Positions 49,815-58,213 are shown, counted from the stretch's first letter. The stretch: DNA of 64,000 bases from JBNKWA01 sp050299555 (GCA_050299555.1 JBNKWA010000008.1:73803-137802); one strand, 5' to 3'. The notes: generated from the sequence alone by a model not told the origin. Numbers and translations: made by a program.

Positions 49815-50348
49815 TCAGAACAGTGGCTGGTACTTCCAGTTGTCGGCGTCGGGCGTCACCTCGTCGAGGTCGTAATCCGCGCCCTGCAGCCGCCGCGCCG
49901 TCGGCAGACCCGCCTCGGCCGCGCGGTCGACATAGCGCCGGCCCAGTTCCTGATCGGTGACCACGCCGCGCCCGCGCATCAGGTCGAGCCCGTAGTTGAA
50001 CATGCCCACCGGATCGCCCGCCTCGGCGGCGCGCAGGTCCCACTCGGCCGCCGCGTCGGGGTTCTCGGGCGCCCCCAGCCCGTTGTCGTCGAGCTGGCTC
50101 ATCCAGGTCATGGCGCCGGTATAGCCATCCTCGGCGCAGCGCTCGAACAGCGTGCGCGCCATCACGTGCCGGCCCGACTTGGTGATCAGATAACCGGTGG
50201 CGCAGGTGGTCATGCTGGTCTTGCCCTCGGCGATGTCCTTCATCACCCGGTTCAGCGACAGCTCCTCGGGGTTGAGCGTGCCGCCATCGGCCTCCGCCAG
50301 GGCCGGTGCGGCGAGAAAGACCAGGGCAAGGGCAAGGGCGTATCGCAT
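49815..50348 (-). CDS. Periplasmic Sel1-repeat-like protein
   Basis: 177 residues. A signal peptide ends near LAAPALA-EA. Two Sel1-like helical repeats are visible (DGYTGAMTWMSQLDDNGLG and AAEAGDPVGMFNYGLDLMRG, then AAEAGLPTARRL). Two Cys may form a disulfide. Last gene on the minus strand of the quinoprotein block and preceded by its own copy of the shared motif at 50401-50415. Sel1 proteins mediate protein contacts; the partner is unknown. Confidence 0.75.
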   Translation of the reverse strand: MRYALALALVFLAAPALAEADGGTLNPEELSLNRVMKDIAEGKTSMTTCATGYLITKSGRHVMARTLFERCAEDGYTGAMTWMSQLDDNGLGAPENPDAAAEWDLRAAEAGDPVGMFNYGLDLMRGRGVVTDQELGRRYVDRAAEAGLPTARRLQGADYDLDEVTPDADNWKYQPLF

Positions 50349-50400
50349 GATCAGGATCCTCCGGCGGCGAAGCCTAACATGCCGGCCCCGGGCTCAAGCA

Positions 50401-50415
50401 TCATACGAAAGTCGT
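50401..50415 (-). promoter_or_regulatory. Quinoprotein-region motif site B (minus strand TACGACTTTCGTATG)
   Basis: Second of four sites sharing TACGAC-N4-GT, lying 53 bases upstream of the Sel1 gene start, in the 82-base gap after the beta-propeller gene. The gap suggests the Sel1 gene has its own promoter. Confidence 0.5.
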
Positions 50416-50430
50416 ACGACCCTCGCCCGG

Positions 50431-51381
50431 TCAGGGCCGGGCCGCCGCGCCCCAGGGATAGCGGCCCACCTTCACCGTCGCCACCGCCTCGCGCCCGGCC
50501 ACGTCGATCACCGTGACATCGCCCGAAACGCCATTGGTGGTGAAAAGCTGCGTCCCGTCGGGCGAGAACGCCATGTGCCACACCCGGCGGCCCACCAGGA
50601 TGTAGTCCAGCACCTCATAGCTGGCCGCATCGACCACCGCGACCCGGTTGGCCGGCCCCAGCGCCACGAAGGCCACCGAACCGTCGGGCGCAAAGCGAAT
50701 GCCCACCGGCTGGATCAGGTCATCGTTCACCCCCTGCACGGCGAAGCGGATCTTCGCCTTCTCGGCCTGGGTACCGGTGTCGAAGACGCTGACCGTGCCG
50801 CCGATCTCGGTCGACACCCAGAGTTCCGAGCCGTCGGCGGTGAAGACGGCATCGCGGGGCCGCGAATCGACCAGCGTGTTGGCATAGATCTCGTGCGTGG
50901 CGACGTCGATCCAGTGCGCCATGTTGGTGGTCTCCGAGGTGGTGATCACCGTCTTGCCGTCGGGCGACACCGCCATCCCCTCCGGCTCGATGCCGACATC
51001 GATCTGGGCCACCACCTTGCGCTCCTCGACATCGACCACGGTGGTGACCGCATCGTCCTCGTTGGCGATCCACAGGTGCCGGTTGTCGGGATGCAGCGCG
51101 AACTGCTCGGGGTCGGCGCCCGAGGGCAGGTCGTGCAGGATCTCGCCGGTCTCGGGGTCCATCACCTGCACCGCGTCGCTGTCCGAGGCGCAGATGTAGA
51201 CCTTCGAGAAGTCCTTCGAGAAGGTGATGCCGCGCGGCCGCTCGCCGGTCTCGATCGTGCGGGTGACCTCCAGCGTCGCCACGTCGATGACGCTGATGGT
51301 GTCGTCCTTTTCGTTGGTCACCCAGATCTCGGCGGCCCCGGCGGGCGTCGCCGCGATCAGCAGACAGGCAAGCAGTCGCAT
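50431..51381 (-). CDS. YVTN-type beta-propeller protein (PQQ-catabolism-associated)
   Basis: 316 residues. A signal peptide ends near TPAGA-AE. Seven-bladed propeller repeats with the YVTN-like pattern: IWVTNEKDDTISVIDVATLE, VYICASDSDAVQVMDPETG, LWIANEDDAVTTVVDVEERK. It matches the beta-propeller protein habitually encoded beside PQQ alcohol dehydrogenase systems. It starts directly after the stop of the binding-protein gene (TGA then ATG), so the two are cotranslated. Biochemical role unknown. Confidence 0.87.
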   Translation of the reverse strand: MRLLACLLIAATPAGAAEIWVTNEKDDTISVIDVATLEVTRTIETGERPRGITFSKDFSKVYICASDSDAVQVMDPETGEILHDLPSGADPEQFALHPDNRHLWIANEDDAVTTVVDVEERKVVAQIDVGIEPEGMAVSPDGKTVITTSETTNMAHWIDVATHEIYANTLVDSRPRDAVFTADGSELWVSTEIGGTVSVFDTGTQAEKAKIRFAVQGVNDDLIQPVGIRFAPDGSVAFVALGPANRVAVVDAASYEVLDYILVGRRVWHMAFSPDGTQLFTTNGVSGDVTVIDVAGREAVATVKVGRYPWGAAARP

Positions 51382-52545
51382 TCAGCCTCCAAAAGCGGTG
51401 CATTCGGTTTCCGGCCGGTCGCGGCCGAGGGTATCGAGTTCGTTGACCTGGTGCAGGAAGCCGTCGAGCGGCGCCATCGCCACCACCGCGCGCTCGGTCG
51501 CCAGCGGGATCGGCTGGCGCAGCTGGCCGTTCCATTCCCGAAACGACAACGGCCGCCCCTTGAAGGCAGCCAGCTCGAACTCCGGCCCCAGCATGTAGTC
51601 GCGCAACACGCCCGGGTCGGCACTGCCGGTGCGGGTCACCGCCTCGCCGATCACCCGCATCGCCGCCCATGCGGCCCAGTCGCGCGGCGCCATGGCGCGC
51701 TCGGCCATGTCGCGGAACCGGCCCTGCAACTGCGCCGCGCCCCATTGCTCGACCTGGGGCGACCAGGCTTCGGCGGTCAGCCCCTCCGACCCCGCGACCA
51801 GCCGCGGCGACCAGGTGTTGTAGGCGACGTAGCGGCCGAAATCGTGGGCCTCGTCGGCGATCAGAAGCGCATCGTGCTCGGGCAGGTCCTGGGTGAAAAG
51901 CGGTACCTCGGCACCGGCGCTGCGGCGCAGGTCGGCAGCGGTGTCCCACGGCTTCTCGGCGACGATCGACAGCCCGAACTTCGCCGCCGATGCCTTCAGC
52001 GCCTCGGCATAGGCGATGTCGTCCGGGTTCGGCCCGGTGATCAGCGCCAGCCGCGTCCAGCGGCGCTGGGTGAAGAACTGCATCAGCGCGTCGCTGCGCA
52101 TCCCCGTCGTCGGCAACACATGCAGCACGTTGGCGCGGCAGTCGGCCTCGCGCAATGCGTTCTCGGCGGCGGCGACGTTGAGGATCAGCGCCCCTGCGGC
52201 CTCGGGCAGATCGGCGATCTGAAGCAGCGTCGCGGCCGGCGCATCGACGATCAGAAGCGGCGTTGCGGCGAGGGCCGCGCGGGCGGCGGCGGCCATGTCG
52301 CCGCCCACCGGGACGCTGGAGACGGCAAGGGTGTAGTCCTGCCCGAGGAAAGCGCCGGTGGTGGTATTGTCCTCCAGCCCCAGCGCCGCGCCGGCCTCGC
52401 CGAGATCCGCCGGCACCGATTCCAGATTCGACAGGACCGGCGGCAGGTCCACCTCCTGGCGCAGATAGGCGATGGCAACCGATGTCTCGGCGCCGGCTGC
52501 CGCTGCCCATGCAAGGGCGATCACCGTGACGAGCGTCTTCACCAT
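51382..52545 (-). CDS. PQQ-catabolism-associated ABC-type substrate-binding protein
   Basis: 387 residues. Signal peptide ends near AAAGA-ET. It has the two-lobe branched-chain amino acid binding-protein-like layout: SVAIAYLRQEVDLPPVL, then LHVLPTTGMRSDALMQFFTQRRWTRLALITGP, and GRYVAYNTWSPRLVAGSEGL. Family members occur in PQQ-alcohol oxidation clusters with an ATPase and permease, which are absent here: the next gene is the beta-propeller. Ligand unknown. Confidence 0.83.
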   Translation of the reverse strand: MVKTLVTVIALAWAAAAGAETSVAIAYLRQEVDLPPVLSNLESVPADLGEAGAALGLEDNTTTGAFLGQDYTLAVSSVPVGGDMAAAARAALAATPLLIVDAPAATLLQIADLPEAAGALILNVAAAENALREADCRANVLHVLPTTGMRSDALMQFFTQRRWTRLALITGPNPDDIAYAEALKASAAKFGLSIVAEKPWDTAADLRRSAGAEVPLFTQDLPEHDALLIADEAHDFGRYVAYNTWSPRLVAGSEGLTAEAWSPQVEQWGAAQLQGRFRDMAERAMAPRDWAAWAAMRVIGEAVTRTGSADPGVLRDYMLGPEFELAAFKGRPLSFREWNGQLRQPIPLATERAVVAMAPLDGFLHQVNELDTLGRDRPETECTAFGG

Positions 52546-52596
52546 CGCCTCCCTTGGCTGCCCCGGACGCTACGCGGGCGGGGCGGGGCGGAGGAA

Positions 52597-52610
52597 TACG
52601 ACCAATGTAG
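52597..52610 (+). promoter_or_regulatory. Quinoprotein-region motif site C (TACGACCAATGTAG)
   Basis: Third of the four shared sites. It lies in the divergent gap between the binding-protein gene (52 bases from its start) and the cytochrome gene (135 bases from its start), so it could serve both. Confidence 0.55.
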
Positions 52611-52744
52611 CGCACCGCGCCCGCGCCGGGGGGCGATTTCGACCCTTGCGACCACGCCGGGCTAGGCGTCGGCACCAAGGTCGAATATCCTGTCCGGGCC
52701 GGAAAAGGGTACCCATTTTCGGACAAATCCGACGGGAGGAATTC

Positions 52745-53428
52745 ATGGACACGAGACGCTTGAAGGCCGCCACGTGCCTGGGTGCGATGCTCATCGCCGG
52801 GGTGGCATTTGCCCATGGCGATGTGACCCCGCAGCCGGTCAATACCGACGCCCTGCCGGATGTCGGCGAGGAATGGCTGACCGAGAACCCCTACCGCGCC
52901 GAGGCGGTCGGCGAGGAGACCTGGCAGAAGGCGATCGAGATCGGCTCCTCGGGCTTCAACCAGAACTGCGCGCGCTGCCACGGGCTCGGCGCCGTCTCCG
53001 GCGGCCTGGCGCCCGACCTGCGCTATCTGGAGGCCGAGGAGAGCGGCGACGAGTGGTTCGCCGAGCGCTTCCAGGGCGGCTTCACCCAGAACGGCGTCAC
53101 CAAGATGCCGGCCTTCGGCGAGGTCCTGGGCCAGAAGGCGGGCTGGGCGATTCGCACCTATATCGAGACCCGGCCCGAGGATGGCGCGCTCGACAACCAT
53201 GCCGACCGGCTGGCCGATATCCGCGACATGCTGGCCGCCGGCGAGGTCACCGATGCCGGTGCGCTGCGCGAGGAGCTCGAGGGCATCGCGGCCGAGGTCG
53301 TCACCGCCTCCGGTGCGCCGGTGGCCGACAGTGCCCCGCGCGAGGCGGCGCTGATCCTCACCGACGACGCGGCAACCTGGAAGGAAGCCGCCGACATCCT
53401 GACGGTTTCGCTGTCGGCTGCGGAATGA
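52745..53428 (+). CDS. pedF: Cytochrome c-550 (PedF-like), electron acceptor for quinoprotein
   Basis: 227 residues from the ATG at 52745 (GGGAGGAATTC upstream). Signal peptide ends near GVAFA-HG. One heme site, NCARCHGLGAVSGG, and a distal Met ligand probably in VTKMPAFGEVLGQ. The pattern matches the c-550 type encoded with PQQ alcohol dehydrogenases. After the heme domain an unusually long helical tail (about 140-227) rich in Ala/Glu/Asp follows. The next gene starts 4 bases later. Confidence 0.88.
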   Translation: MDTRRLKAATCLGAMLIAGVAFAHGDVTPQPVNTDALPDVGEEWLTENPYRAEAVGEETWQKAIEIGSSGFNQNCARCHGLGAVSGGLAPDLRYLEAEESGDEWFAERFQGGFTQNGVTKMPAFGEVLGQKAGWAIRTYIETRPEDGALDNHADRLADIRDMLAAGEVTDAGALREELEGIAAEVVTASGAPVADSAPREAALILTDDAATWKEAADILTVSLSAAE

Positions 53429-53432
53429 GTGC

Positions 53433-54317
53433 ATGTTGCTTCGGGCGCTGATCCTCTCCGCACTGGGATTGGCGCTCGCCGGGCCCGGCTTCGCGCGTTG
53501 CGAGGATGTGGCGCCCGGCCAGCGCCCGCAGAACACCCCGCACCAGGATGTCGGCCGCGAGATGGACGACATCATCGCGTCCGGCTGGATCGAGTTCGCG
53601 CTCTATGACGACTATCGCCCCTGGTCCTGGGACGATGGCGGCACGCCCGCCGGCGTCGATGTGGAACTGGGCCGGATCATCGCCGAGGCGCTGGGCGTCG
53701 AGCCGCGCTTCCGCTTGGTCGACGCGGGCGAGAACCTCGATGCCGACCTCCTGAACTACGTCTGGAAGGGCGGACTGATCGGCGGCCGGGTCAGCGACGT
53801 GATGCTGCACGTGCCCTATGACAGCGACTATGCCTGCCGGGTCGAGCAGGCGGTCTTCACCGGCCAGTACGCCACCGAGACCATGGCCATCGCCTACCTG
53901 CTGGCCGAATACCCCGAGAAGGGGCCGACGCCAGCCTATTTCCGCTACGATACGGTGGGGGTGGAGAACGACTCGATCGCCGACTTCTACCTCACCTCCA
54001 TCGGCCGGCTCGGCGAGACCATCCACCGCTATCCCTCGGTAGATGCCGCCATGGCCGGGATGGCCGCCGGCGAGGTGATGGCGGTGATGGGCCCCCGCGC
54101 CCAGCTCGATGCCGGTCTCACCGGGGCGTCGCGGGTGCACGAGCCGCCGCTCATGGGCTTCGAGCGCGGAAAGTGGACCCTGGGCGTCGCGGTCAGCCAG
54201 CAGCATCGCGACCTCGGCTACGCCGTCGACGACGCCATCGCCGCGGCGCTGGCCGATGGCCGCATCGCACGGATCTTCGCCGATCACGGCCTGACCTACA
54301 CCCCGCCGGAGCGCTGA
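53433..54317 (+). CDS. Quinoprotein dehydrogenase-associated periplasmic binding protein (XoxJ-like)
   Basis: 294 residues. Signal peptide ends near GPGFA-RC. Type-2 binding-protein fold: FALYDDYRPWSWDDGGTPAGVDVELGRIIAEALG, LIGGRVSDVMLHVPYD, VGVENDSIADFYL. Such proteins are coded beside PQQ dehydrogenases and their cytochromes; XoxJ is thought to help activate or mature the dehydrogenase. Located 4 bases after the cytochrome gene in an operon of two. The dehydrogenase itself is 8 kb away. Confidence 0.85.
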   Translation: MLLRALILSALGLALAGPGFARCEDVAPGQRPQNTPHQDVGREMDDIIASGWIEFALYDDYRPWSWDDGGTPAGVDVELGRIIAEALGVEPRFRLVDAGENLDADLLNYVWKGGLIGGRVSDVMLHVPYDSDYACRVEQAVFTGQYATETMAIAYLLAEYPEKGPTPAYFRYDTVGVENDSIADFYLTSIGRLGETIHRYPSVDAAMAGMAAGEVMAVMGPRAQLDAGLTGASRVHEPPLMGFERGKWTLGVAVSQQHRDLGYAVDDAIAAALADGRIARIFADHGLTYTPPER

Positions 54318-54324
54318 AGACCCG

Positions 54325-54411
54325 CACCCGGATCGCCCCGGCTTCACCCCCGGGCCGCTCCCCGCCCACCCTCCCTCGCGCCCCGGAGGCAAAGCCGGGG
54401 CGATCCGGGTG
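54325..54411. repeat. Long perfect inverted repeat between convergent genes
   Basis: Twenty-base arms CACCCGGATCGCCCCGGCTT (54325-54344) and AAGCCGGGGCGATCCGGGTG (54392-54411) with a 47-base C-rich loop, between the XoxJ-like gene and apbE. Likely a bidirectional transcription stop; related in style to the element at 29111-29161. Confidence 0.7.
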
Positions 54412-54461
54412 GCCGATCCTGTCCCGGCACTGACGCGCGACGCCGCCGGTCCTGGCCGCCG

Positions 54462-55355
54462 TCAGAGGCTCGTGACCCCGCCGTCGCCATCCACCAGAAG
54501 CACCCGGCGCACACCGGCAGCCCGTGCCGTCGCCGCGCGGATCTCGCTGGCCCGCATCAGGCAGAACGCCGTCGACAGGGCGTCGGCCAGGGTTGCCGAT
54601 CCGGCCTCGACGCTGACCGTGGACCAGCGCACCGGCTCGCCGCCGGGGCCGAGGATGTGGCCCTCGCCGCCCGCCAGCCTGAGCGCCCCGGGGCTCGACG
54701 TGGCAATGGCGCCGTTGGCCAGCGTCCTGGTCGCCACCAAGCCGTATTCGGGATCGGCGATGCCCAGCCGCCAGGGCCCGCCGAGGGCGGCGAACTCGCC
54801 GATATCCACCAGCACCCGGGTGAATCCCGCCCGGGCCAGAAGGTCCCGCACCCGGTCGGCGGCAAAGCCCTGCGCAATGCCGTTCAGCGTCAGCGCCTGG
54901 CCGCGCCCGAGCCGCACCCGCGCCGGATCGAACCGGACCCGCGGCCAGCCCACAAGCCGCCGCGCGGCCACGGCATCGCCACCATCCGCCAGCGCCCGCC
55001 ACAGCGGCTGCACCGTGGGATCGAACCGGCCCGCGGTCGCCCGGTGCGCCGCGTCCGACGCCGCCAGCACATCCAGCATCGCCGACGACGGGCCGTCCAG
55101 CGCCCCGTCCCGGTTCAGCCGCGCCAGTGCCGATCCCGGATCGTGGAGCGAGAATTCCGCCTCGATGCGCCGCAGCAGAGCCTCGATCCTCGCCACCATC
55201 GCCGCCGTCAGCGCCTCGGGGCCCGCCAGCGTCACCTGCGCCTCGGCCCCCAGCGCCCGCCCGCGCCATTCCCGGCCACGCGCCTCGTCGGCCCGCGCCG
55301 GGCTTGCGGCGGCCCAGGCGGCCGAGATGGCAATGAAGCGGCGGCGGGCGATCAT
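54462..55355 (-). CDS. apbE: FAD:protein FMN transferase (ApbE)
   Basis: 297 residues. N-terminal signal (possible Tat-like RRRFIAISAAWAAASPARA). ApbE signatures: FSLHDPGSALARLNRDG, LTLNGIAQGFAADRVRDLLA and VDIGEFAALGGPWRLGI, with the Mg-binding region TVSVEAGSATLADALSTAF. The enzyme links FMN covalently to Thr in S/T-G-A-T-S/T motifs of periplasmic proteins. Its ATG overlaps the stop of the NosR-like gene, whose FMN domain carries such a motif, so that protein is the likely client. Confidence 0.92.
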   Translation of the reverse strand: MIARRRFIAISAAWAAASPARADEARGREWRGRALGAEAQVTLAGPEALTAAMVARIEALLRRIEAEFSLHDPGSALARLNRDGALDGPSSAMLDVLAASDAAHRATAGRFDPTVQPLWRALADGGDAVAARRLVGWPRVRFDPARVRLGRGQALTLNGIAQGFAADRVRDLLARAGFTRVLVDIGEFAALGGPWRLGIADPEYGLVATRTLANGAIATSSPGALRLAGGEGHILGPGGEPVRWSTVSVEAGSATLADALSTAFCLMRASEIRAATARAAGVRRVLLVDGDGGVTSL

Positions 55356-57418
55356 TGCGCCGCCACCGCCCGGCGGCGCGACGCGATCACCAGCGGCACG
55401 CAGGATTTGGGGTCGTCATGGATGGTCACGCAGTCGAGGCACTGGAAGCACTCGCCATAATCGACCCGGCCGGTGCGGTCGATGGCGGCGTATTTGCAGC
55501 GCACCCGGCAAAGCTGGCACGGAGAGCCGCATTGGGGCCGCCGCGGGATCCAGTTGCGACCGCGCACCAGCCCGCCCAGCACCATCACCGCGCCGAGCGG
55601 GCAGACATAGCGGCAGAAGCCCTTGAAGGTGAAAAGCCCCAGCACCAGCCAGGCCGCGGCATAAAGCACATAGAACCAGTCGCGGGCGAAATGCACCGTG
55701 ATGGCGGTCTTGAACGGCTCGATCTCGGCCGCCGTCTCGGCCCGCTCCGGGGCCAGGAAGGCCACCGCCACCAGTGCCGCCAGCGCGACGTACTTGACCC
55801 GCTTCAGCCGCCGGTCCCAGCGCCCCGGCAGCTCCCATTCCGGCAGCCGCAACAGTCGCCCGGCATGGTGGGCGAATTCCTGCATGGCGCCGAAGGGGCA
55901 GAGCCAACCGCAGAACAGCCCGCGCCCCCAGAGCACGAAACCGAGGATCGCCACAGCCCAGATCATCAGCGAGAAGGGATCGTAGAGCAGCACCGCAAAG
56001 CTGCCGCCGCCCACCGCGGCGCGCAGCGTCGCCAGAACCGTGACGATGGAAAGCTGCCCCTGCCCCCAGTAGCCGACGAAGGCGATCACGACCGCCAGGA
56101 TCGCAAGCCTGAGCGGCGTGAACAGTCGCAGCCCCGCAAGCCGTCGCATCAGCGGCCCCAGCGCCACCAGAAGCACCGCCAGGAAGCCACCAAGCAGGAT
56201 CAGGTCGGCCCGGCGGTTCAGCAGCGCCTCGCGCCAGGGCGGCAGCGGCGAAGATGCCGCCGCTGGCCGGGTGAAGAACCGCTCGGCCGCCACATAGTTC
56301 AGCGTGAAATCCGCCGAGCCGAGCTCGGGCTGGAACTGGCCGTGGGCCCGCACCGCCCGTGCGGTCAGGGTCCATTCGCGGGTGGGATCGAAGCCCAGCC
56401 GCCGGTCGGTCCTGAGGATCATGGTGGCGCCCTCGGGCACGCCCGGGTGGACCTGCGGCAACAGGTCGGCGTCGCGCAGCGCCACCGGCAGCCCGTCCTG
56501 CTCGGCCGACAGCCGGTCGGGCGCGGTATTGCGCACGAAGTCCTCCGAGACCAGCCCGTGGCGACCGGCGTCGATCACCAGGATCGGCTCGTCCTCGGGC
56601 GAGACAACGCCCAGGCGCCCGAGCGCCGCAAGGGTGGCATCGTCGAGCACCGCGCGGGCCACCGCCTGCGGTCCGACATCCACCAGCCACAGGTCGAGAT
56701 AGAGCGCCGCGCCATCCGCCGTCTCGGGATCGTCATGGGCCCACCTGGTGCCGGCAAAGGCGGCATCGAGCTCGGCATTGGTGACCTTCAGGTTTCGCGC
56801 CAGGCCCTCGGCCACCAGCGCATCCCAGTCCAGCACCTCGTCATGGTCGGGATCGGGCCGCGCCGGCGCCGCCGCCCGCACCCCCGACATCTTCTCGCGG
56901 GCGACGGCGAGGGTGGCGGCGAGGATCGTCTCGTGGGCGATGCGCACGCTGGCCGTCGCCTTGGTGACACCGTCGAGATAGACCAGATCGGATCCGCCGC
57001 CCCCGGCGCCGTAAGGGGTGCCGACCACCAGCGCCTCGGTGATCGCATGACCCCGGTACTGCTCCAGGAAGGCGCGGAACGGCGCCTCGCCGAGGCCCGA
57101 GACGAAAATCGGCTCGTTCTGCGTGATCAGCGAGACGTCGATGAAACGGCCGTCGCGGTCGAGCATGACGAGAAGGTTTATGGGCGCCCCGGAAAAGCCC
57201 GGCAACGGCGCGAGGGTGCCGGTCTCGAAGACAAAGCCCGCCTCGCCGCCGCCGGAGTTCAGCAGCGTCCAGACGCCCTGGTCGTTGACCGGCTCGCCGA
57301 GGGCATAGGGCGCGATGACCAGCGCCTCCATGGCGGCGCGGTCCAGCGGCTCGGCCCTTGCCGGCACCACGAAAAGCGCCAGCGCCAGCCCCACAAGCGC
57401 GGCAATCCAGCGGGTCAT
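55352..57418 (-). CDS. NosR/NirI-like membrane flavin/iron-sulfur protein
   Basis: 688 residues. Signal peptide ends near VVPARA-EP. A periplasmic FMN-binding domain (about 75-175) has the flavinylation-like motif VTKATAS with Thr155 as probable FMN site. A second periplasmic domain (about 190-390) precedes five or six membrane helices (about 405-640) with two CxxxCP motifs (CGWLCPFGAMQEF and CRYVCPLGAV). A ferredoxin-like Cys cluster ends the protein (CGSPCQLCRVRC and CFQCLDCVTIHDD). NosR moves electrons from the membrane to periplasmic enzymes. No nos genes are nearby; the quinoprotein motif (site D) lies 38 bases upstream. Role here is inferred. Confidence 0.88.
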   Translation of the reverse strand: MTRWIAALVGLALALFVVPARAEPLDRAAMEALVIAPYALGEPVNDQGVWTLLNSGGGEAGFVFETGTLAPLPGFSGAPINLLVMLDRDGRFIDVSLITQNEPIFVSGLGEAPFRAFLEQYRGHAITEALVVGTPYGAGGGGSDLVYLDGVTKATASVRIAHETILAATLAVAREKMSGVRAAAPARPDPDHDEVLDWDALVAEGLARNLKVTNAELDAAFAGTRWAHDDPETADGAALYLDLWLVDVGPQAVARAVLDDATLAALGRLGVVSPEDEPILVIDAGRHGLVSEDFVRNTAPDRLSAEQDGLPVALRDADLLPQVHPGVPEGATMILRTDRRLGFDPTREWTLTARAVRAHGQFQPELGSADFTLNYVAAERFFTRPAAASSPLPPWREALLNRRADLILLGGFLAVLLVALGPLMRRLAGLRLFTPLRLAILAVVIAFVGYWGQGQLSIVTVLATLRAAVGGGSFAVLLYDPFSLMIWAVAILGFVLWGRGLFCGWLCPFGAMQEFAHHAGRLLRLPEWELPGRWDRRLKRVKYVALAALVAVAFLAPERAETAAEIEPFKTAITVHFARDWFYVLYAAAWLVLGLFTFKGFCRYVCPLGAVMVLGGLVRGRNWIPRRPQCGSPCQLCRVRCKYAAIDRTGRVDYGECFQCLDCVTIHDDPKSCVPLVIASRRRAVAAQ

Positions 57419-57455
57419 GGGGCGCGAGCCTATGGCGCGGCCGATGCCAGCGACA

Positions 57456-57470
57456 TACGACCAAGGTACG
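57456..57470 (+). promoter_or_regulatory. Quinoprotein-region motif site D (TACGACCAAGGTACG)
   Basis: Fourth shared site, 38 bases upstream of the NosR-like gene (minus strand). It is identical to site A over 11 bases (TACGACCAAGG) and places the NosR-like/apbE operon in the same putative regulon. Confidence 0.55.
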
Positions 57471-57635
57471 AGACGAAAGCCGGGGGGCGAAGGTCAGGGG
57501 CTAATGTTGGGGGCCAAGGTTCGGGGGGCTGGAGCCAGGGACACGGGCCCAGCGCGGGGAGCCAAGGCGGACCGTGGGGGACCGGGCCGCGGCAGCCATA
57601 CGCGGGCCAAGGCAAGGAGGCCGGACAAGGGTGAG

Positions 57636-57878
57636 GGGGCAAGGACTGGAGGACCGAGGTTGAGTCGAGGGCGCTCCCGCCCGCCGCCTCGGATCGCCTT
57701 CGGCGATCCTCGCCGCCGGTTTGGGCCGAAGGCGGCCCGGCCTCCCCCTTGCGGGTCGGCCGGCCCGTTGCATCGGCGTACCAGGCATCAGCCACGGCGC
57801 CGGGCAGGGATCGGGGCTGGAGCGTCAGCGACCGCCGCCGAGGGCCCTCGATGGGTCCGAAGGCGGCGCCCTCTCCCT
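57636..57878. repeat. Intergenic direct repeat, copy 1
   Basis: About 240 bases, repeated at 57963-58205 with an exact 327-base period and only scattered mismatches. It contains CTCGGATCGCCTTCGGCGAT, a hairpin-like palindrome, near its left end. A third, diverged fragment of the unit (around 57879-57960) lies between the two copies. Confidence 0.85.
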
Positions 57879-57962
57879 TCTCGGATCAGCCGACCCGTTG
57901 CACCGGCGCGCCAGGCATCGACCATGGCGCCAGGCCGGGGCTGGGTAAGGGGCCGGGCAAGG

Positions 57963-58205
57963 GGGCCCAGGGCTGGAGGACCGGGGCTGAGGCAAGGGCG
58001 CTCCCGCCCGCCGCCTCGGATAGCCGTCGGCGATCCTCGCCGCCGGTTTGGGCCGAAGACGGCCCGGCCTCCCCATTGCGGGTCGGCCGGCCCGTTGCAT
58101 CGGCGTACCAGGCATCAGCCACGGCGCCGGGCGGGGATCGGGGCTGGAGCGTCAGCGACCGCCGCCGAGGGCCCTCGATGGGTCCGAAGGCGGCGCCCTC
58201 CCCCT
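57963..58205. repeat. Intergenic direct repeat, copy 2
   Basis: Second copy of the 240-base unit. It stops 8 bases before the end of hutF, so it abuts the gene without entering it. Confidence 0.85.
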
Positions 58206-58213
58206 CTCCCCCT

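Larger units (their letters stand above)
57419..58213. other. Long gene-free G/C-rich region with duplicated block
   Basis: 795 bases between the divergent start of the NosR-like gene and the end of hutF. The left part (57480-57640) is G-rich, low-complexity (GGGGGC-AAGG-like strings). The rest is the duplicated block described separately. Long open frames here are by-products of GC content and repeat structure; none looks like a protein. Confidence 0.6.

Noticed and set aside
55352..57418. Denitrification (nos) locus
   Set aside because: NosR-like features are real, but no nosZ, nosD, nosF or nosY gene lies in the surrounding region.
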